Notes: generated from the letters alone by a model not told the origin. A stretch of 63,530 nucleotides of DNA from Candidatus Gracilibacteria bacterium S5_H10 (GCA_019248075.1 JAEHHG010000002.1:1-63530); one strand, 5' to 3'. Counted from the stretch's first letter, positions 17,199 to 27,498 are shown. Numbers and translations are program-made.

Positions 17199-18737
17199 TT
17201 ATTTACAAAGTCCTGCGTCACTTAGCATTCTATAGAGCTCAAAAAGTTTTATCGTCTTTTTGTAATTGCTCAAAGTAGGATAATCGACATTGAGTTGTTC
17301 GATAAGTCATTTAAGCTCTCGAAGATTATCTCCATATGTCTTGTCTATCTTGTTAAGATCAGAGAGTTTTACTATTGCTGACTGAACGACATTGATTCCA
17401 TCTTGTATAGTGAGCGGTCTATCTTCTCATAAACATTTTGTCCCCAATACTTCTGCTATTTCTTCTACTTCTTCTGATGATGCACTTCTTCCGTAGACAA
17501 CGATCGTAACCTTTCATTGATATGTACTATTACTGACATCTGAAAGCGTAGGCGACAATGTTTTGTTGAATTCAAATGCTTTGATAGAAAATATAGGAGG
17601 AAGATTTGCTATAAATTTTTTGAGATTTTCAGCACCGTTACTACCAAAGTCCGTTCATAATAGATATCCAAATGTTGGGATATTTCTGTATCTTTCTCTA
17701 AATTTATAATAACAGATTTCATCGGATTCGTTATTACAAGAAATGATGCTTTTGATTGTTTTATCAATGATATTGTTGTCGATAAGCGTGTTTTTTCCGC
17801 CATTGAATATTCGATTGTAGAGATGATATCAAATGATTTTATCCTGATTTATTTCTTCTCCTGATCCAAAGATTGTCGCATAACTACTTTCCAACGCTTT
17901 GATTTCCTGTTCTTTTCCTTTTTTGATTTCTCCTCGAAGATAGTAGAAAAATTCATTGATAAGCGAAACATTTTCTTTGTTTGATGTCTCTGAAAGTTTA
18001 TCAGAAAGAAGAAGAAATGCACGCTTGGAATTAGCGACAAAAGAAACCGTTATTGGCATACTAAAAAATCCGCTTGAGTCTTCAGTAAAATCACCTATCT
18101 GCATATCTACGACATCATTGGATTCGTTGTTATCGCCAAGATTTTTGAAAAAATCTCATCGTTTTTGCAGTAAAGTGATATCGTTATATGGATTTTTTTC
18201 TAAGAACTTGAGTCCGACCAAATCAACATCAATCTTGTTTGTATATTTTTCTTTCCATACGTTGAGCGAAGGAAGATAGATATATTGGAGCAAATACGTG
18301 TACGGCACCTGAAGAGCATTAAGGTAATCAGTATATTTTGTTATTTCTCATTGTGTTGTCGTATTTTCTTGGAGTAAGTCTGAAATCGTATCTGAGTTTT
18401 TGAGAATGCTTTGTGTAGTTATATCTTCCTGCATACTGCGAAGATCATAATTGGACAATTTTGTTAGCTCAGATGATTTTTCATTGAGATAGGTCACCTC
18501 TTGATAGAGCTGCGCAGCAAAATATAATGCAAGTCCAGACGTAATAACCGCTATCACAAGCATCATCTTGCTATTGTTTTTGTTATCTCTGAAAAAATTA
18601 TATATCTTACTAAAATACATGGTTAATGTATCGAGAAAAGAAGCGACTTTTTTAAAATCTATTTTTATTTTTCCAGTTTTGAGTCCGATTTCAGCGGACT
18701 GCTGGAGCACTTTCTTTTCTGTCGATTGATCTGCCAT
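17199..18737 (-). CDS. Bitopic membrane protein with large extracytoplasmic part
   Basis: A 512-residue protein: charged N-terminus (MADQSTEKKVLQQS), one membrane helix at about 58-80 (MMLVIAVITSGLALYFAAQLY), then a coiled-coil stretch and a long domain read through ten or so TGA glycines. The C-terminal third contains LKKFIANLPPIFSIKAFEF and YQGKVTIVVYGRSASSEEVEEIAEVLG, a strand-helix pattern similar to ferredoxin-like modules of pilus alignment proteins (PilN/PilO), but this is only a structural impression. It follows the 476-residue gene by 6 bp, so they form an operon. Confidence 0.7.
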
Positions 18738-18743
18738 TTCGTG

Positions 18744-20174
18744 CTATTGCGAAGAAGTAAAAATAGGGTCTATATAATCACTGATCTCTCTTTCTGATCA
18801 TTTTTGGATAGGAAGGACAAAATCCATTGTCGAATTATTCACATTGAATACTGAGCTTCCGATCTTGATAGTTTTTGGTGTAATCTTTATGGATTTCACA
18901 TCGATATTTTCTGAAACTACAAACACACTTTGTTTGATCAAGTTGAGCAAGTTACTGAGGATAAATATATGCGGATTGATAATCCCTTTTTTGATCAAAG
19001 CGATTTCATCTTGTTTGAATGTATTTACATCGACAGTAAAACTGATTTGTTTTTGTGTCGGATCATATTTTTTGAATGTTATAGAAAAGCTAGGCAAATC
19101 TGTCTGTTCAAGTTTATTATCGACATAGTACATCATTTTCTTGAAAAAATTAGTATCAGGTCTCGGAGTTTCTTTATCCACCAAATCATAATATCTATCA
19201 AAATCCCCCACAAGATTACAATCATAATCTATCTCATATGGATTGAGATAACAGTTATTGAGATAGACAAGAATATCTTTTTCTCCTCTATCGGCGAACA
19301 TCTGCATATCTGTTTGTGCAGTATTTACTGGCATGCTAAGTGCATTAGCCAAACTAGAAACAAAAGTATCTAGATAACTAAACACTTTTATCGCACTGCT
19401 AAATTTTATGATTTCAAGCGAAAGCAAATATTTCTTGATTGATGTAGAATATTCTTGATTTTCTATCAGATCATACAATTCTTGTGAAAAAAATCCGTAC
19501 TTGGAAATATCTCCTTTGAGTGTACTAAGCTTTTGTGTGTTAGCGATGAAAACAGGAGTAAAAGCGTTGAGTGATTTCTGAAGAATATCTTTTTTTTGGA
19601 TATAACTCAAACTTTTGTCAGCGATCACCTTGTCTATGTTTGCGGATTCTCCGCTTCCTATGATCGACAATGATGCATATTGCTGATAATTGCTAAGATT
19701 CAATGTTTTATCGATAAATGAATGCCCTTGTTTGTAGGTATCTATGTATGTTTGATAGGTTTCATCAGGTATTGCTTGTGAAGCAAAATATACATAACGG
19801 CTATATAAACGCAAAATAATAGATGCAATTCCACTTACAATAATAACAAAAAATGATATCAAAAATAATTTTCGATACTGATTATGATATCTCGTTCTGA
19901 TTCCTCAGATTACGCCACTATTTCACAAGATAATATTTTTTATTTCTCCTTGCGGTGCTTGGATATTCATTCCAAATTTTTCAATCTTGATATCTTCTAC
20001 GGGTGCTTTTTGTTCTTCTTGGAGATTAGCTTGAGAAATAATGCTTTCTGCAGCCATAGGAACAGTATTCAAATCATTGAGTTTCAAATTTTCCATTCCT
20101 GAAAAATTCAGTTCTGATGAACCTCCGGCATTGCTATTTATTGGTGGTGTTAGTGTTTCGTTTTCTTGTACCAT
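18744..20174 (-). CDS. Bitopic membrane protein, partner of the next gene
   Basis: A 476-residue protein. A disordered N-terminus (about 1-85, Asn/Gln/Glu-rich) leads to a basic patch (RTRYHNQYRK) and one membrane helix (LFLISFFVIIVSGIASIILRL, about 105-125). Then comes a helical extracytoplasmic region and a C-terminal beta-rich part (LPSFSITFKKYDPTQKQISFTVDV). The organisation mirrors the downstream protein, so the two probably form one complex. TGA glycines occur in the junction NIILGNSGVIGGIRT. ATG 20174 is used; a TTG 30 bp upstream is possible. Pilus or envelope role is speculation. Confidence 0.7.
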
Positions 20175-20319
20175 CAAGACTAGCTGAATAAAATCATTAC
20201 CCAACTATTATATGCAGAAACAGCTAAAAAATCAAAAAAACAATAGTATCCCACTATTTAGGATTGACAAAATGAGGAAAAATGACGAGTTTTGTACCTA
20301 CTGCACCCGGGTGCAAAAT

Positions 20320-20346
20320 AAAAAAAAGGGCGGAAAATCCCGCCCT
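20320..20346 (-). terminator. Rho-independent terminator after the 142-residue gene
   Basis: Read on the minus strand: GGGCGGGATTTTCCGCCC followed by a run of T. It begins 6 nt after the TGA codon that closes the gene at 20352-20780, so translation through that TGA would run into the stem and T tract. Confidence 0.8.
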
Positions 20347-20351
20347 ACATA

Positions 20352-20780
20352 TCAAGTTTTTTTTTGCTTCTGTATACTGCTAATGATATAGGCTATTACA
20401 AATATACACAAACCAAGATAGATCAAAAATAACATAAGGCTTATCAACAAAACGCCAAAATTCATATCCCGTTCAATGTAATTTTTCTGATGTTCATAGT
20501 CGATTTTTATAAACTCATAATTGCTTTTTAAAAGTTTATCAGCATCGGTTTTGTTCTGTAAACGAGTAAGAGAATCTATCTGAAGATTCTTTACCTCGAT
20601 TAAGCTATCTAATTGCTTACATGCAATAATATCCTTTTCAAATCTCAATCGGATTCCGGGAATTTGCCTTATTATAAACATCTCTGAAGTATAAGAACAA
20701 AATATCCCTATAAATCCTACAAGCGATAGTATCGCTACGATAATCGCTACGATCATTTTGATTTTTTTCCATGTTTTCAT
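20352..20780 (-). CDS. Two-helix membrane protein, TGA used as stop
   Basis: A 142-residue protein with TM1 (IVAIIVAILSLVGFIGIFCSY), a central helical region (residues about 45-105, Leu/Asp/Lys coiled coil) and TM2 (FGVLLISLMLFLIYLGLCIFVIAYII). No internal TGA, and the frame closes with TGA at 20354-20352, just ahead of a terminator. Reading TGA as glycine would add 18 residues through the terminator hairpin, so this gene seems to have been written in the standard code. The promoter on the minus strand is TTGACA-N16-TATAAA (20831-20804). Family unknown; composition is Bacteroidota-like. Confidence 0.7.
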   Translation of the reverse strand: MKTWKKIKMIVAIIVAILSLVGFIGIFCSYTSEMFIIRQIPGIRLRFEKDIIACKQLDSLIEVKNLQIDSLTRLQNKTDADKLLKSNYEFIKIDYEHQKNYIERDMNFGVLLISLMLFLIYLGLCIFVIAYIISSIQKQKKT

Positions 20781-20803
20781 TTTTGTTGTTTTTGTTTTTA
20801 TTT

Positions 20804-20831
20804 TTTATATATATTGTTATAATAATGTCAA
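20804..20831 (-). promoter_or_regulatory. Promoter TTGACA-N16-TATAAA
   Basis: Minus-strand -35 at 20831-20826, 16 bp, -10 TATAAA at 20809-20804. The sequence is closely similar to the promoter at 21372-21345, including the AAAAACAAAA tract in the leader. Confidence 0.65.
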
Positions 20832-20894
20832 TGCCTAGTGAAAAACAAAAAAAGCTCACTCTGAGATACAGAGCAAGCTATTGGGTAATTACGA

Positions 20895-21293
20895 TTAGAT
20901 TACCGCTTTTGTTAAGCGGAAAAACATTCTCTCTGACTTCTTTTTTTGCCATTCACTGGACTCAATACACTCAAAAGAAAGAAATCTTTTGATGTTTTCC
21001 AGGAACAAAGGATCATTGAATTTCATAATATCCACCTCTTTTTGCCTGTCATTACACATATCACTTGTGGTTAAAAACTTAACGATCAGATTCCCAGCTT
21101 TTGCTTTACGATATGAAGGATCATAAATCCGCATATAGCAGCATCCTTTTTTTTTATTGATGCAGATATTTGGCCAAAAATTATTGCGCCAGGTATCAGT
21201 TTCAACATCCACTTCATAATCACTGCCAAGAAAATCAGACAACATTTCCTTGATGAGTGAAAACCGTACCGTGTCCAACTTCAGCTTTTTCAT
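20895..21293 (-). CDS. Hypothetical soluble protein, TGA-free
   Basis: A 132-residue alpha/beta protein (KLKLDTVRFSLIKEMLSDFL at the start, then YEVDVETDTWRNNFWPNICINKKKGCCYMRIYD). It ends TKAVI with TAA. Glycines are few and none is TGA. It has its own TTGACA-N16-TATAAA promoter, duplicated in front of the following gene. The strand pattern with a Trp/Asn-rich turn may be a small effector-like fold, but I do not recognise it. With the 142-residue gene it forms a TGA-free pair. Confidence 0.7.
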   Translation of the reverse strand: MKKLKLDTVRFSLIKEMLSDFLGSDYEVDVETDTWRNNFWPNICINKKKGCCYMRIYDPSYRKAKAGNLIVKFLTTSDMCNDRQKEVDIMKFNDPLFLENIKRFLSFECIESSEWQKKKSERMFFRLTKAVI

Positions 21294-21344
21294 AGTGTTT
21301 AGGATTTTATGATTGTTTTTTTTATTTTTTGTTTCTCTTTTGTT

Positions 21345-21372
21345 TTTATATATATTTTCTATTGAATGTCAA
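21345..21372 (-). promoter_or_regulatory. Promoter TTGACA-N16-TATAAA
   Basis: Minus-strand -35 at 21372-21367, 16-bp spacer, -10 TATAAA at 21350-21345, upstream of the 132-residue gene. Confidence 0.65.
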
Positions 21373-21394
21373 TATCTAATAAAAAACAAAAAAA

Positions 21395-21505
21395 CTACCC
21401 TATTTTACCCCATCCTAACCTTCCCCTAAAACCCCGCAGATAATGACGGGACAGGTGCCGGAAGGAGAAAAAATTCTCTCTATTTTAGAGAGGGTTGGGA
21501 GAATA
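21395..21505. repeat. Pyrimidine-rich intergenic repeat block
   Basis: TACCCCATCCTAACCTTCCCC is followed by a CCGCAG/ACGGG region, CAGGTGCCGGAAGGAGAAAA and a CTCTCTATTTTAGAGAG hairpin. It resembles the dispersed intergenic sequences at 16174 and 22559 in style but not word for word. No gene seen here. Confidence 0.4.
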
Positions 21506-21509
21506 AATT

Positions 21510-22499
21510 TTATCCTCTGATTTTGTACCGCAATTTTACTGCTCAGTAAAGAAATTTATTGAATACGATATCGTAACTACCTAATAGTTCCGTCTTGGTG
21601 CCGCCGAGCGATTCTTTGAATGCACTGACGCTAGCGAGTGGATGTTCTGGAAATCCTGTCGGTGCACCACCTCCAGTATCTACGCTTGATAATCCATTGT
21701 TTCTTGCTCGTGAAAAGAGTTTGAATTTCAAAAAATGCTGTACTCCTATGTTACTAAATTTTCTATCAAAAAAACCGTAAGGACAATAAATCATAGTATC
21801 TGTGAACAAGCAAATCGTTCCCGCAATCATTTCGTTATCCAGAAATGCTCAAATCAACATTCATTTTCACTTCTCAATATATTTGAGTAATCATTCATAC
21901 TGTGTTTTTGAAATGGTATTGAATCACTTTGCATCTGCGGTTTTTTGCCATTTATCAAAAAATACCTCATAGTCTTTTTTGTCGATGATGCGAAATTCCA
22001 TACCTCCAGCAATAACTTTTTTTACACGTTTTTTGCAGCTATCATTCATATCTTTGAGCAACTCTTCATCAGATTTTTTCGTATCATAGATGATTGATGC
22101 AGTCGGCATATTTTCACGAAAAGCAGTCTGTAAGCTATAATTATGATGGAGTATCTTTTGTAATCATAGTCTAAAATCATGTATATCTTGATCAAATTCC
22201 GGACATTTTTTCATACTATTGTCGAAATGAACGATCTCGTTGATGATTCATAATTGCATAAATATTCATTTTTTTCTGAATGACTTTCTCAGCTTGGCGA
22301 GCTCTTTTTGAACATATTCCTGATCGTCGGGAAGCTCGATCCCCATGATCTGATACCGGCTCAAGTTGAAAGGTCAGATGTTTTTTTCTTTGATAGATCA
22401 AAAATATTCTTTACCAAAAAGCTCTACGGTAAACATCGGTTTACGATAGATCTCATGCTGGATCTCTTTTCGAAGTTTGGATTGGTAAAGATTATACAT
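21510..22499 (-). CDS. FemA/FemB-like aminoacyl transferase
   Basis: A 329-residue protein of the FemABX/GNAT-fold group that adds amino acids from aminoacyl-tRNA to peptidoglycan precursors. Signs: a first GNAT half with ASIIYDTKKSDEELLKDMNDSCKKRVKKVIAGGMEFR (the helical D-L-x-S-MxxxCRxxI-type site) and the second half IEKGKGMLIGAFLDNEMIAGTICLFTDTMIYCPYGFFDRKFSNIGVQHFLKFKLF. The C-terminus GSYDIVFNKFLYGAVKLRYKIRG is family-like and crosses a TGA, which places the real stop at TAA 21510. Its cell-wall substrate is inferred from the family only. Confidence 0.8.
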
Positions 22500-22558
22500 C
22501 AACAACAATTAAGTAAAAAATATTTTAATTTATTTTTATTTTAATTTATTTTTTTTCA

Positions 22559-22655
22559 AACCTCTACCCCGGACCGCGGGTCCCCTTCTCCTTCTCAGGA
22601 GACACCAATTACGAGAGGCCTCCCTGATAAGGGAGGGAAATAAAGGAGGGTTTGA
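22559..22655. repeat. Intergenic palindrome cluster
   Basis: CCCCGGACCGCGGGTCCCC, TCCTTCTCAGGAGA and CCTCCCTGATAAGGGAGG are three small inverted repeats in a row between femAB-like and valS; no gene is visible. Confidence 0.5.
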
Positions 22656-22675
22656 CTACAATACAAAAATATTTT

Positions 22676-25093
22676 TTATTCTACTGTAATATTTACTTCG
22701 TCTCCTGCCTTGAAATTCACCTTCATTGCTCTTGTCCCTGACATGATATCGTCAGAAAATTTCGAAAGATCATTTTTGGAAGTTACGGTAAGCTGTGCTA
22801 ATTCTGTTCATAATCACAATTGTTTTTCTGTCTTATATCCACGTACTTTTTCTATGACAGTAAGTAATTCTTCTACAGCAGCATTTATATTCGTCAAATC
22901 TTGCGTGATAGCAAAAACATTCCCATTTGGATAAGCAAGAACATGAATAGAATCTGATGTAATAGTATTTTTATAATATGTCTGATAGAGTTCTTCCGTG
23001 ATAAACGGCAGGTATGGTGCAATCAATTTTATGATAGCGAGAAACGTATGATATAAAGTGTATTGTGCAGAGAGTTTTTGTTTTGCACCATCGCTATATT
23101 TTTCTGGTTTATATATTTTTTCTTTTACAATCTCCAAATAATTATCGCAGAAATCATGTCGAAAAAATCTTTCAAACTCAAGCTTCGCTTGTCCATATTC
23201 ATAATCATTTAATTGTTGATTCATGAGTTTGGATGTAGTATTTATCTGATTAAGCATCCAGAGATCGATAGGATACAAATCTTTTTCCTCTATTGTGGTA
23301 GTAACATCAAAATCTGAAAGATTCATGAAAACAAAATTTGCTGCGTTCCGAAGTTTCGTAATCAATTTTTGTCCGATCTTAAATTCATTTTCATCGAAAA
23401 GGATATCTTTTCCTAACTGTCCTCCAGAAGCTCGATATCTCACTGCATCCGCTCATCGTGTTGTAATCACTTGTTCTGGATCGAATTTTGCATTTCCTTT
23501 GGATTTTGAAAATTTTTCTCATTTTTGTGCGAGACAAAATCACGACATCATCACATCATGAAATGCAATTTCCCCTGTTGCAAAGTAGCTTTGCAATGTA
23601 GTATATAATAGCCACGTACGAATGATATCATGCGCTTGCGGTCTCAGATTCATCGGCAAAATCTTCTGGGTATAGCCATCTCTTTCAAGATATTTCTGAT
23701 TAATTTGTGGTGTAAGTCATGAGGTAAATCGAGTATCAAGAACCAATGTTTCTCCTCTTACTTGTTCGGCAGTATACCCATCTGGCAATTCAGAAGTCGG
23801 GTCAACCGGTCATCTTTTTAGTTGTTCCTCATTTGGCAAAATCATTTCCTCGGTTGAAACATCATATCGGACCGGAATTGGTATTCCGTATTTTCTACTA
23901 CGAGAAATATTTCGATCTCGTTGAAGATTTTCTATCCAATCATTTGATCTTTTTTTCATAAACTCTGGATGCCATTGCATTTTATCATTTTGTGCAAGCA
24001 GCAAATCTTTTTTGTCTAATAAGTTTACAAACCATTGTTTGATAGGAAGTATTTCCACTGGAACTTTCCCCCTTTCAGAGATTTGTTTTGATTGAATTAT
24101 CGGATCTCTTTTTTCTACAATTCATCATTTGGATTCAAAAAGTTCCATAATTTTTTCTCTCGCTTCACTAATTTTAAGTCCATCGATTTCCGGTACTCCT
24201 GTATTTTGCATTTTTCCATATCTATCTATAACTATTTTTTCTCAAAGATTGTGTTTTTTGATCCAATAGACATCAACTTCATCACCGTATGAACAACACA
24301 TAACTACTCCTGTTCCCTTGTCCATTTTTACTTTATCATCAGCCAAGATAGGCACACTGACGCCGATAGGTGTCGTGATAGTTTTACCTACATATTTAGC
24401 GAATCTCTCATCATCAGGATGAACAAATACCGCACGACATGCAGGAAGCAATTCTGGTCTTGTAGTTGCGATAACCAGTTTTCCTCCACAATCTAAGGTA
24501 AAATTTAAGTAATTAAAAAACTCATTGAATTCTTGTTCTTCCGTCTCTGCTTGCGCTACGGTTGTTTGCATTTTGGTACATCGTAACGCAGGAAACTCTT
24601 TGCAAATAATATGTCATTCTTTGTATAGCTTAACAAAAGTAGACTGAGCGATCTGTTGTACTTCAGGAGATATCGTCGTATATGTCCTGCTCCAGTCGAT
24701 AGAAAGTCCGAGCGATTTTCGAAGGTCAGAATAAATATGTTTATATTTTTCTACGACGCTTAGACATTGTGATATAAAATCTTTGCGCTCTACATCTTTG
24801 ATATTTATTCATAATTCTTTCTCAACAAGTTGCTCTGTCGGAATTCCATTATTATCATATCCCATCGGATAGAAGACGTTGTAGCCAGACATTCTTTTGA
24901 ATCTCGCGATGATTTCCGCTTGGGTATACGAAAAAATGTGTCCGATATGGATTTTTCCTGAGACAGTAGGTGGTGGTGTATCTATGGAATAGATAGGTTT
25001 TTTTTCATCCTTTGAAAACGCAAAAACCTGATGTTCTTCTCGGTATTTCTGCCGTTTTGCTTCAGATTCCTGGTGATTGTACTTGTTCGCCAT
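22676..25093 (-). CDS. valS: Valyl-tRNA synthetase
   Basis: An 805-residue class I synthetase that charges tRNA-Val. PPPTVSGKIHIGHIFSYTQAEIIARFKRMSGYNVFYPMGYDNNGIPTEQLVEKE holds the HIGH-type motif. The editing domain includes RPELLPACRAVFVHPDDERF. The KMSKS equivalent is GEKFSKSKGNAKF (about residue 525), followed by RGADAVRYRASGG. The anticodon-binding domain includes LYHTFLAIIKLIAPYLPFITEELYQTYY, and the C-terminus is a short coiled coil ending NFKAGDEVNITVE. The insert pattern IPTEQLVEK with a FKRMxGYNVFYP start is of the archaeal/CPR-type ValS. Many TGA glycines. Upstream leader holds two CTCCCGGGAG palindromes. Confidence 0.95.
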
Positions 25094-25313
25094 CGTTTTT
25101 GAAATAACAGTAAAATAAGGTGATTTGTGTATAGCGAGTTGGCTGGAAATTTCAAGGTTAAAAAGTTGTTTGCTCCCGGGAGTGTGTTTACAAAAATGGC
25201 TTAATACCACAAAAAAAACAGGCTGCTCCCGGGAGCGAACTAAACTGCTGTTGATTTTTTACGTCTCTCTACTATACATAATTCAACTACGCATTTTATT
25301 TTTCTTGCTACGT
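25094..25313. other. Divergent leader with two CTCCCGGGAG palindromes
   Basis: The 220-bp region between valS (minus) and the prepilin peptidase gene (plus) contains CTCCCGGGAG at 25173-25182 and GCTCCCGGGAGC at 25225-25236, 52 bp apart. Similar TGCACCCGGGTGCA and TTCGCACC-CT-GGTGCGAA palindromes occur in the spacers near 20303 and 1739. They could be operator-like sites or tiny hairpins; no T-box features were recognised. Confidence 0.4.
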
Positions 25314-26228
25314 ATGTCTTATTTTATACTTATGATATTTCTCTGACTTATCTTCGGTTCTCTCGGCTCTGTCGTGATGACCAGATTTTCAGATTGAATC
25401 ACACGAAAAAACATTCGTGGATTCTTTTTTGGACGTTCTGAATGTCCACATTGCAAACATACATTGAAAGCGAAGAATTTAATTCCCGTCGTGAGCTATC
25501 TCGTCCAATGAGGGAAGTGTGAATATTGTAAGAAAAAAATCTCCCGAATATATCCCGTCTTAGAATTGTTATCTGCTGGAGTTTTTGTTGTTTCTTATTT
25601 TTTACTAAAAGATTTTTGAACTCCAATATTGATCTTCTGACTTTTGACGAATCGATTGTTAATTCTCCTTCTGATCTATGATTTGAAAAAATATGAACTT
25701 CATATGACCATCTGGATAATGCTAATGATAACAGGAATCTTGGTAAATATTTTTGTCTTAAAAAATCTTCGAAATGCCTTATTTGCGGCGATACTTTTTG
25801 GTATAGTTTTTATGGGAATTTATTTTTTTGCTAAACGATATACCAAGATCAGATTCAAAAAAAACAGGGAAGGATTTGGTGAATGAGACGTTTATCTCGC
25901 TGCATGAATCTGACTCTATATCCCTATTATTTGTTCTCTTCAATGAATGGTGTTTTCCTGGATGATGTTGGCAAATGTCTTGATTTTGTTTGTCTTGATG
26001 AGTAGTATCATCGGGTTGATTCGAGGTTGATTACAATATTTTTTTACTAAAATATTCGGGACATGGGACATGGAACTAGGTAAAAGGAATATATCTTCTG
26101 CATCCCTAGTCCCTAGCCTCTCGTCCCTGCAAGTAGTTCCTTTCTTTCCAGCAATGATTATTGCATTTTGGATACTCGCTTGGAAACTTAGCTTTTTTAT
26201 CTCTCTTGTTTTCCCTCTCGCATGATAG
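25314..26228 (+). CDS. pilD: Type IV prepilin peptidase (A24 family)
   Basis: A 304-residue polytopic membrane protease that removes prepilin leader peptides and may methylate the new N-terminus. It has FLGLIFGSLGSVVMTRFSDGI, the cytoplasmic zinc motif ECPHCKHTL...CEYCKKKIS (two CxxC), the first catalytic Asp in LLIYDLKKYELH, and the GxGD motif FGEGDVYLAAGIGLYIP, whose key glycine before Asp is TGA. Residues about 249-272 (TWDMELGKRNISSASLVPSL) are encoded by an intergenic repeat lying in frame between membrane segments. Implies a type IV pilus. It overlaps the next gene by 7 bp. Confidence 0.93.
26058..26130 (+). repeat. GGGAC/GTCCC repeat inside the prepilin peptidase gene
   Basis: GGGACATGGGACATGGAACTAGG, then CATCCCTAGTCCCTAGCC and TCGTCCCTGC, the same family as 10189-10250, but here fully in frame and without a stop. 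Confidence 0.6.
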
Positions 26229-27175
26229 CAAAACTAGATACCAGTACACCATTTCAGTCTACTGAAAAAAAACTCCATTCACCTAAAGCATGGATATTCC
26301 TCTGACTAGTGTTGATTGCTTACGGACTAATATTCTTCAGATTATTCTGACAATTTTTGGTAATAGAATCCATGATTTACGTTATGCTTTTCTTTGTGTT
26401 TTTTCATTTTTTTTATCTCGAAATCCGCAAATTACCGATCAAATATTTTCTCGGTGTAATGCTTGTGGCTACTGCAATCCAGTGATTGTTTATCTGATAT
26501 GCGAATATATTATTGGTACTTTCCATGTTGGCGATAAACATATGAATAGTTTGTCTTGCTTGGTTTCTTCAATGAGAATCATATGGAAAATTAACATGGA
26601 GCTCATTATGATATTTTAACGTAGGATGATATATTTTTACTGTCTTTATCACTATAGGATATAGTTTATTCGTCTTATGATATTATGAAAAATTTCCTTT
26701 TACCTGCCAAGATCTTTCTAATGCTTCAAATCGTGTAATTACTATCTTTACCAATCCTGTCACTTCAAGTGTAGAAAAAATGAAATCAGACACAGAATCT
26801 TTTTTCACTACCAAAGTAAAAGACATCACTACTATAGGACAAAACATTTCCTTAGAAGCCAATCAATCTAACGCATCCATAATTGCACAAAAATTCAATA
26901 CATTCAAAAAAAACTTGATCGATCAAACACTTAAAGATAGTACTACAGTAAATATGGGAATATGTGATTATATTCTTGGAGAGATGAACAAAATTTATGG
27001 AAATCCTGCATTCAAAGCATCAGTAATATTATTGATGTTTTTGATGCTTTATGGTTTCATCAGAATTGTTTTTTGGGTCATGACTGGTATAGCATTAGTT
27101 ATTTTTAAGATACTCTTTGTATGTAAAGTATATCATATAAAAACTGTTTTAAAAGAAGCTGAAGATATTGAATAG
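26222..27175 (+). CDS. Polytopic membrane protein coupled to pilD
   Basis: A 317-residue protein: five or so N-terminal membrane segments (AWIFLGLVLIAYGLIFF, LVIESMIYVMLFFVFFHFFYL, FLGVMLVATAIQGLFIGYANI and more), an extracytoplasmic helical domain of about 100 residues (SSVEKMKSDTESFFTTKVKD), and a final pair of membrane helices (VILLMFLMLYGFIRIVFWVMTGIALVIF). It starts inside the end of the prepilin peptidase gene, indicating translational coupling and a pilus- or secretion-related role. TGA glycines occur only in the N-terminal half. No family name. Confidence 0.75.
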
Positions 27176-27181
27176 CACACG

Positions 27182-27209
27182 TTGACTTTATTGAAAAAAT
27201 AATTACTAT
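27182..27209 (+). promoter_or_regulatory. Promoter TTGACT-N16-TACTAT
   Basis: -35 TTGACT at 27182-27187, 16-bp spacer, -10 TACTAT at 27204-27209, upstream of the 74-residue gene. Confidence 0.5.
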
Positions 27210-27235
27210 AAGAAAAATAAAAAAACATTTACCAT

Positions 27236-27460
27236 ATGAAAAGAAAAAAACGCATAATCAGAATTTTTGAAGTTAGTATTTTGCCCGCACTACTAACTAT
27301 CATTATTTTTCTTGGGATATTTATACTCTTCGTTGTCTCAGGAATAAAATTCAGATCACCAACTCAGTTGATTTGTATTATGATTGGGATTATTGTTTTT
27401 AGCTTTGAATCTATTTTTGCCTTGGCTAAATCAATTATCAAACAAATTTTTAAAGAATGA
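27236..27460 (+). CDS. Small two-helix membrane protein, TGA used as stop
   Basis: A 74-residue protein with a basic start (MKRKKRIIRIFEV) and two membrane helices (ILPALLTIIIFLGIFILFVVSG and LICIMIGIIVFSFESIFAL). It closes with TGA 27458-27460, two bases before a terminator stem. If TGA were glycine the frame would run 30 codons further through the hairpin and T tract. There is no internal TGA. Together with the 142-residue gene at 20.4 kb it points to standard-code origin. Own promoter and terminator. Confidence 0.6.
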   Translation: MKRKKRIIRIFEVSILPALLTIIIFLGIFILFVVSGIKFRSPTQLICIMIGIIVFSFESIFALAKSIIKQIFKE

Positions 27461-27461
27461 T

Positions 27462-27498
27462 ACTGACTTTCGAATTTCGTTGGTCAGTTTCTTTTTTC
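27462..27498 (+). terminator. Rho-independent terminator
   Basis: ACTGAC (27462-27467) pairs with GTCAGT (27483-27488), followed by a T-rich run. Confidence 0.65.

Noticed and set aside
25094-25313. T-box riboswitch for valS
   Set aside because: Two CCCGGG palindromes are present but no T-box bulge (NCCA-pairing) motif or specifier loop could be found.
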